Below are positions 6,263-8,728 of a stretch of DNA of 8,728 nt, piece after piece. A model generated the notes under the pieces. It saw nothing but the letters and a program-made list of their open reading frames with translations, ran no database searches and was not told the DNA's origin. The stretch's first letter is position 1; the number at the start of each line of letters is the position of its first letter. Origin of the DNA: JBFMEX01 sp040752215 (GTDB taxonomy: Bacteria > Pseudomonadota > Alphaproteobacteria > Rhizobiales > Hyphomicrobiaceae); contig JBFMEX010000057.1 of assembly GCA_040752215.1 (NCBI GenBank), positions 1-8,728 on the forward strand, given 5' to 3'. The position numbers and the translations under genes were made by a program.

Positions 6263-7303
6263 TCAGACGCGGAACAGGCCGCGGTGACCGAACAACGGGG
6301 ATCGCAAGCCGTGCGCGTGCGGCTCCTGGTGGAGCCGCGCGACATAGTCGACCTCGCCCTTCGAGCCGACGATCAACGGCACGCGCTGGTCGAGCGCTTT
6401 CGGCACGAGGTCGAGGATTCGCTCCTCGCCGGTCGAGGCGCCGCCGCCGGCCTGCTCGACGACGAAGGCAATCGGGCTCGCGGCAAATACGAGGCGGAAG
6501 CGGCCCTGCGTGTAGCCTTTGCGGCTGTCGGCCGGATAGAGGTAGATGCCGCCGCGAACCAGGATTCGATAGACCTCGGCGACCGGGGAGGGCCCCCAGC
6601 GCATGTTGAAGTTCTCGCCGCGCGGGCCTTCGTCGCCCTTGATGATGTCGTCGACATACATGCGGATCGCTTCGCCCCAGTGACGGTAGTTGGAGGCGTT
6701 GATCGCATACTCGCGCGCCTCGCCGGCGACGCGGGCGCTCGGATTGGAGAGCAGGAAGGTGTGGAGATCGCGGTCGTAGGTGAAGACGCTGGTGCCCTCG
6801 CCGAGGCTGAAGACCAGCACCGTCTGCGGGCCATGGACGACGAACCCGGCGGCGAGCTGGCTGGTGCCGGGCTGAAGAAACGCCGCCTCCGGCGAGCCGT
6901 TCGATTTCGCCGGCAGCACGGAGAAGATCGTGCCGAGCGTCGCGTTGGTGTCGAAATTGGCAGACCCGTCCAGCGGGTCTATGGCGACCGCCAGCGGCGC
7001 TCCCGCCTCGATCACGACCGGCGCGTCGAGTTCGGTCGAGGCGATGACGGCAACCGGCGCCTCGCGCAGGCACTCGATCAGCACCTCGTTGGCGCTGAGA
7101 TCGAGCTGCTTTTGGACATCGGCTTCCTCGGAGCGCCCCTTGACCACGCCGAGGCCCTGCGCCAGCGCGCCGCGCGAAACGCAGGCGGCGATCTGCACAC
7201 CGGCCTCGGCGACCGCCCTGACGACGGCTGCCACCGCCGCGCGATCGGCGTCGGCGCCCGCCCACGATGAAAGGAACTTGCCGAGTTCGATGTTGGCATT
7301 CAT
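6263..7303 (-). CDS. cbbF: Fructose-1,6-bisphosphatase, class I (CbbF)
   Basis: CbbF removes the 1-phosphate of fructose-1,6-bisphosphate, and in cbb systems often also that of sedoheptulose-1,7-bisphosphate. The 346-residue product shows the metal motif DPLDGSAN (109-116), NASNYRHW (202-209), FNMRW (232-236), GGIYLYPADSRKGY (251-264) and EQAGGGASTG (283-292). It differs from the class at several usually fixed places: STE (89-91) stands for the usual SEE, GSANFD for GSSNID, and FAAS (273-276) for YEAN or similar. The loss of the first Glu of SEE removes a residue that binds metal in well-studied homologues. I chose ATG 7303 because the N-terminus then aligns with family members as I recall them. 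An ATG at 7348, with AGAGG 7 bases upstream, would add 15 residues and has the better ribosome site. This is the first gene of the operon, divergent from cbbR. Confidence 0.93.
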   Translation of the reverse strand: MNANIELGKFLSSWAGADADRAAVAAVVRAVAEAGVQIAACVSRGALAQGLGVVKGRSEEADVQKQLDLSANEVLIECLREAPVAVIASTELDAPVVIEAGAPLAVAIDPLDGSANFDTNATLGTIFSVLPAKSNGSPEAAFLQPGTSQLAAGFVVHGPQTVLVFSLGEGTSVFTYDRDLHTFLLSNPSARVAGEAREYAINASNYRHWGEAIRMYVDDIIKGDEGPRGENFNMRWGPSPVAEVYRILVRGGIYLYPADSRKGYTQGRFRLVFAASPIAFVVEQAGGGASTGEERILDLVPKALDQRVPLIVGSKGEVDYVARLHQEPHAHGLRSPLFGHRGLFRV

Positions 7304-7360
7304 CTGCTGGAACCCTGGACTCTCCCGACCGATCCCCTGGACCGGCATCGCTCCGCCTCT

Positions 7361-7385
7361 TGTGCCCCGGCACACATCGTTGTGC
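7361..7385. promoter_or_regulatory. Three alternating TGTGC/GCACA half-sites in the cbbF leader
   Basis: TGTGCC (7361-7366) and GGCACA (7369-7374) form a dyad with a 2-base centre. GCACA (7370-7374) also forms a dyad with TGTGC (7381-7385) around 6 bases. The middle half-site can therefore pair with either neighbour. The array lies 58-82 bases before the cbbF ATG at 7303 and 13-37 before the alternative ATG at 7348. It could be an operator or a switchable mRNA structure near the ribosome site. No function is shown. Confidence 0.4.
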
Positions 7386-7430
7386 GGGAATCGTCGAGCG
7401 GTTGGCCCCAAGGTGCCGCGAAGCGCGACA

Positions 7431-7474
7431 TAATGGAATTTGAAAATTCTACTGCGACAATTAAACTCATCTAA
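7431..7474. promoter_or_regulatory. Putative CbbR operator: two TNA-N7-TNA boxes
   Basis: TAA-N7-TGA (7431-7443) and TAA-N7-TAA (7462-7474) each fit the TNA-N7-TNA (T-N11-A) consensus reported for CbbR. They start 31 bp apart, about three helical turns, in the only AT-rich part of the cbbR-cbbF gap. This is the expected two-site arrangement for a LysR-type tetramer. The first box overlaps the perfect dyad GAATTT-GA-AAATTC (7436-7449). A clear cbbF promoter is not visible: on the minus strand TTGTCG (7460-7455) and CATTAT (7435-7430) have a 19-bp spacing, which is poor and would suit an activator-dependent promoter. Confidence 0.55.
7440..7467 (+). promoter_or_regulatory. Putative cbbR promoter
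   Basis: TTGAAA (7440-7445) and TAAACT (7462-7467) are separated by 16 bp and resemble sigma70 -35 and -10 boxes, matching the consensus at about 5 and 4 of 6 places. A transcript would start near 7474, about 55 bases before the cbbR ATG. The promoter lies inside the two CbbR boxes, which suggests autorepression as is common for LysR-type regulators. Confidence 0.4.
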
Positions 7475-7529
7475 ATACACCGGCACGGCCCGCCAGTCGA
7501 TATGAACCGCAGCCCCGGAGCGCGCGCCC

Positions 7530-8504
7530 ATGAAGAACGTCACGCTGAAGCAGCTGAGGACCTTCGCCACCGTGGCGCGCTCCAACACCATGGTGGCGGC
7601 GGCCGAAGCGCTGCACGTCACCCCGCCTGCGGTCACCATCCAGATGCAGTTGCTCGAAGAGACGATCGGGCTGCCGCTGATCGAGCGCACGCCGCGCGGG
7701 CACAAGGTCACCGCCGCCGGGCGCGAGCTGGTGACGGCCGCGACCCGCATCGACCAGATCCTCGCCGAGTGCGCCAACGGGCTCCAATCGCTGCGCGGGT
7801 TGTCGACCGGCAGCGCCACCCTCGGCGTCGTCTCGACCGCCAAGTACTTCGCGCCAAAGGCGCTGGCAGCGTTCGCGCGTGCGCATCCGGGGCTCGAGGT
7901 GCGATTGGTCATCGGCAATCGCGAGGAGATCATCGATGCACTGGAGCAGTATCGCGTCGACGTCGCGGTGATGGGCCGGCCACCGGAGACCCTGGAGCTC
8001 GATTGCGAGGTGATCGGTGACAACCCGCACATCGTCATCGCCGCGCCCGACCATCCGCTCGCCGGCACCCGGCAGATCCCGCTCGCCGCGCTCGCCAGCG
8101 AGACATTCCTGGTGCGCGAGCCGGGCTCCGGCACCCGGACACTGATGGAGCGCCGCCTCGTCGAGGCCAAGGTGACGCCGCGGATTGGCATGGAGATAGC
8201 CAGCAACGAGACCATCAAGCAGGCGGTGATGGCCGGGCTCGGTATCGCGTTCATCTCTGCCCATACCGTGGCGGTGGAGATCGACGACGGGCGGCTGGTG
8301 CCGCTCGACGTCGCCGGGCTGCCGATCATGCGCCAATGGTTCGTCGTCAAGCGCTCCGACCGGACGCTGCTGCCGGCCGCAGCGGCGCTGCACGCGTTCC
8401 TGGCGAGCGACGGCGTCGGCTTCCTGCCCGAGGTGGCCGGCATCACCACCGGCGACAACGAGAAGCGGCCGCGCCGGCCCGGCGCGCGGACACCGCGGGG
8501 CTGA
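7530..8504 (+). CDS. cbbR: LysR-type transcriptional regulator CbbR
   Basis: CbbR is the LysR-type activator of cbb operons and senses metabolites such as RuBP in several species. The 324-residue product begins with a winged helix-turn-helix (about 4-62: TLKQLRTFATVARSNTMVAA, then ALHVTPPAVTIQMQLLEETI from 27, then TPRGHKVTAAG). A linker helix (about 64-90) and a two-lobed effector domain (about 93-300) follow. STAKYFAPK (102-110) and REPGSGTR (196-203) lie where effector-pocket residues are found in the family. The last 15 or so residues are Arg/Pro-rich and probably disordered. ATG 7530 has GGAG 9 bases upstream. The divergent position beside cbbF and the TNA-N7-TNA boxes between them make the CbbR assignment strong; from the protein alone only the LysR family would be certain. 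The plus-strand stop is TGA at 8502-8504. Confidence 0.93.
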   Translation: MKNVTLKQLRTFATVARSNTMVAAAEALHVTPPAVTIQMQLLEETIGLPLIERTPRGHKVTAAGRELVTAATRIDQILAECANGLQSLRGLSTGSATLGVVSTAKYFAPKALAAFARAHPGLEVRLVIGNREEIIDALEQYRVDVAVMGRPPETLELDCEVIGDNPHIVIAAPDHPLAGTRQIPLAALASETFLVREPGSGTRTLMERRLVEAKVTPRIGMEIASNETIKQAVMAGLGIAFISAHTVAVEIDDGRLVPLDVAGLPIMRQWFVVKRSDRTLLPAAAALHAFLASDGVGFLPEVAGITTGDNEKRPRRPGARTPRG

Positions 8505-8543
8505 GCGACCAGGTACGCTCACGAGCCGAGCGCTTGCCCGCAG

Positions 8544-8579
8544 CGCCGGTCCAAGCCGCCTCTGGCTCGAAAGCCGGCG
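8544..8579 (+). other. Two-tier inverted repeat downstream of cbbR
   Basis: CGCCGG (8544-8549) pairs with CCGGCG (8574-8579), and inside it AGCC (8554-8557) pairs with GGCT (8564-8567). It lies 40 bases after the cbbR stop and has no T-run. It may help end the cbbR transcript, but evidence is weak in sequence this GC-rich. Confidence 0.3.
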
Positions 8580-8633
8580 TCCAAATCCGGAGCCGCCACG
8601 GCCTCCGCGGGGGCTCGCCAACGCTGCAGTCCC

Positions 8634-8651
8634 GCCCCGCTCGGACGGGGC
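8634..8651 (+). other. 6-bp GC hairpin just before the right-edge promoter
   Basis: GCCCCG (8634-8639) and CGGGGC (8646-8651) flank a 6-base loop, followed by only two T. It could be a weak terminator for cbbR that insulates the promoter beginning at 8652. I see no coding sequence anywhere in 8505-8728. Confidence 0.35.
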
Positions 8652-8679
8652 TTCACAGGCTGGGAATTCGTGCTATATA
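8652..8679 (+). promoter_or_regulatory. Sigma70-like promoter reading out of the right edge
   Basis: TTCACA (8652-8657, 5 of 6 to consensus) and TATATA (8674-8679) are 16 bp apart. The -10 lies in the 10-bp palindrome GCTATATAGC (8672-8681). This CTATAT form of -10 is common in Rhizobiales. Transcription would begin near 8686, just before the 8691-8713 hairpin. The gene served is outside the window. Confidence 0.5.
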
Positions 8680-8690
8680 GCCCCCGTGAT

Positions 8691-8713
8691 CGGCCGCCCT
8701 CCTGGGGCGGCCG
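8691..8713 (+). promoter_or_regulatory. Perfect 9-bp GC hairpin at the start of the predicted right-edge transcript
   Basis: CGGCCGCCC (8691-8699) and GGGCGGCCG (8705-8713) flank a 5-base loop TCCTG. If the upstream promoter is used, this hairpin is the 5' end of the RNA. It could be a 5' stabiliser, the first stem of a small RNA or part of a leader. The product cannot be identified because the window ends 15 bases later. Confidence 0.45.
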
Positions 8714-8728
8714 TTGCAGTCGGCAGAG

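Noticed and set aside
5459..7270. A 603-codon plus-strand open frame antisense to cbbP and cbbF.
   Set aside because: Low-complexity composition rich in Arg, Gly, Val and Leu, no recognisable motif, and the opposite strand carries two clear conserved enzymes.
4200..7373. A single open minus-strand frame of about 1057 codons running through cbbF and cbbP into cbbA.
   Set aside because: Only the last 359 codons look like a real protein (aldolase). The rest is an arginine-rich shadow frame of cbbF and cbbP caused by high GC content, and cbbA has its own ribosome site.
7467..8621. Long minus-strand open frames antisense to cbbR, one of them joined in frame to cbbF.
   Set aside because: cbbR on the plus strand has clear LysR domains and a ribosome site. 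The antisense frames have no family similarity, and the join to cbbF crosses the promoter region.
1..8728. CRISPR arrays, tRNA or rRNA genes, insertion sequences and phage genes.
   Set aside because: I saw no regularly spaced repeats, no tRNA-like cloverleaf, no rRNA segments and no transposase or integrase motifs.

Overview
The window is a chromosomal Calvin-Benson-Bassham (CO2 fixation) locus. It looks like it comes from a GC-rich alphaproteobacterium, most likely in or near the Rhizobiales. I infer this from the red-type (Form IC) RuBisCO, the CbbX activase, a phosphoribulokinase of the 291-residue Rhodobacter type, strong G/C third-position bias and the divergent cbbR layout. I cannot name a genus from sequence alone.

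Layout, left to right. Positions 1-260 (minus) hold the 5' part of a small secreted cysteine-rich protein that runs off the left edge. Positions 261-548 are non-coding and hold two adjacent strong inverted repeats (306-358) and a probable Rho-independent terminator (476-508) for the operon to its right. Positions 549-7303 (minus) hold one compact operon, read from right to left: cbbF (FBPase), cbbP (phosphoribulokinase), cbbA (class II aldolase), cbbL and cbbS (RuBisCO), cbbX (RuBisCO activase) and rpe/cbbE (ribulose-phosphate epimerase). Gaps are 26-56 bp, except about 120 bp between cbbS and cbbX, which contains a 9-bp GC stem-loop. cbbX and rpe overlap by 4 bp. Positions 7304-7529 are the divergent control region, with two TNA-N7-TNA boxes expected for CbbR. 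Positions 7530-8504 (plus) are cbbR, the LysR-type regulator. Positions 8505-8728 are non-coding, with several hairpins and a good sigma70-like promoter pointing out of the right edge.

How the genes work together. CbbP makes ribulose-1,5-bisphosphate, CbbLS carboxylates it, and CbbX remodels RuBisCO blocked by sugar phosphates. CbbA and CbbF carry the aldol condensation and dephosphorylation steps of regeneration, and Rpe returns xylulose-5-phosphate to ribulose-5-phosphate. Transketolase (cbbT), often present in such operons, is absent here and must be supplied from elsewhere. CbbR presumably activates the operon and represses itself from the shared intergenic region.

This is a recognisable system, not a new one. 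The points most worth a second look are details: Ala at the RuBisCO loop-6 hinge, unusual residues beside the carbamylated lysine, loss of a usual metal-binding Glu in the FBPase, the paired hairpins beyond rpe, and the dyad-rich leader of cbbF with two possible start codons.
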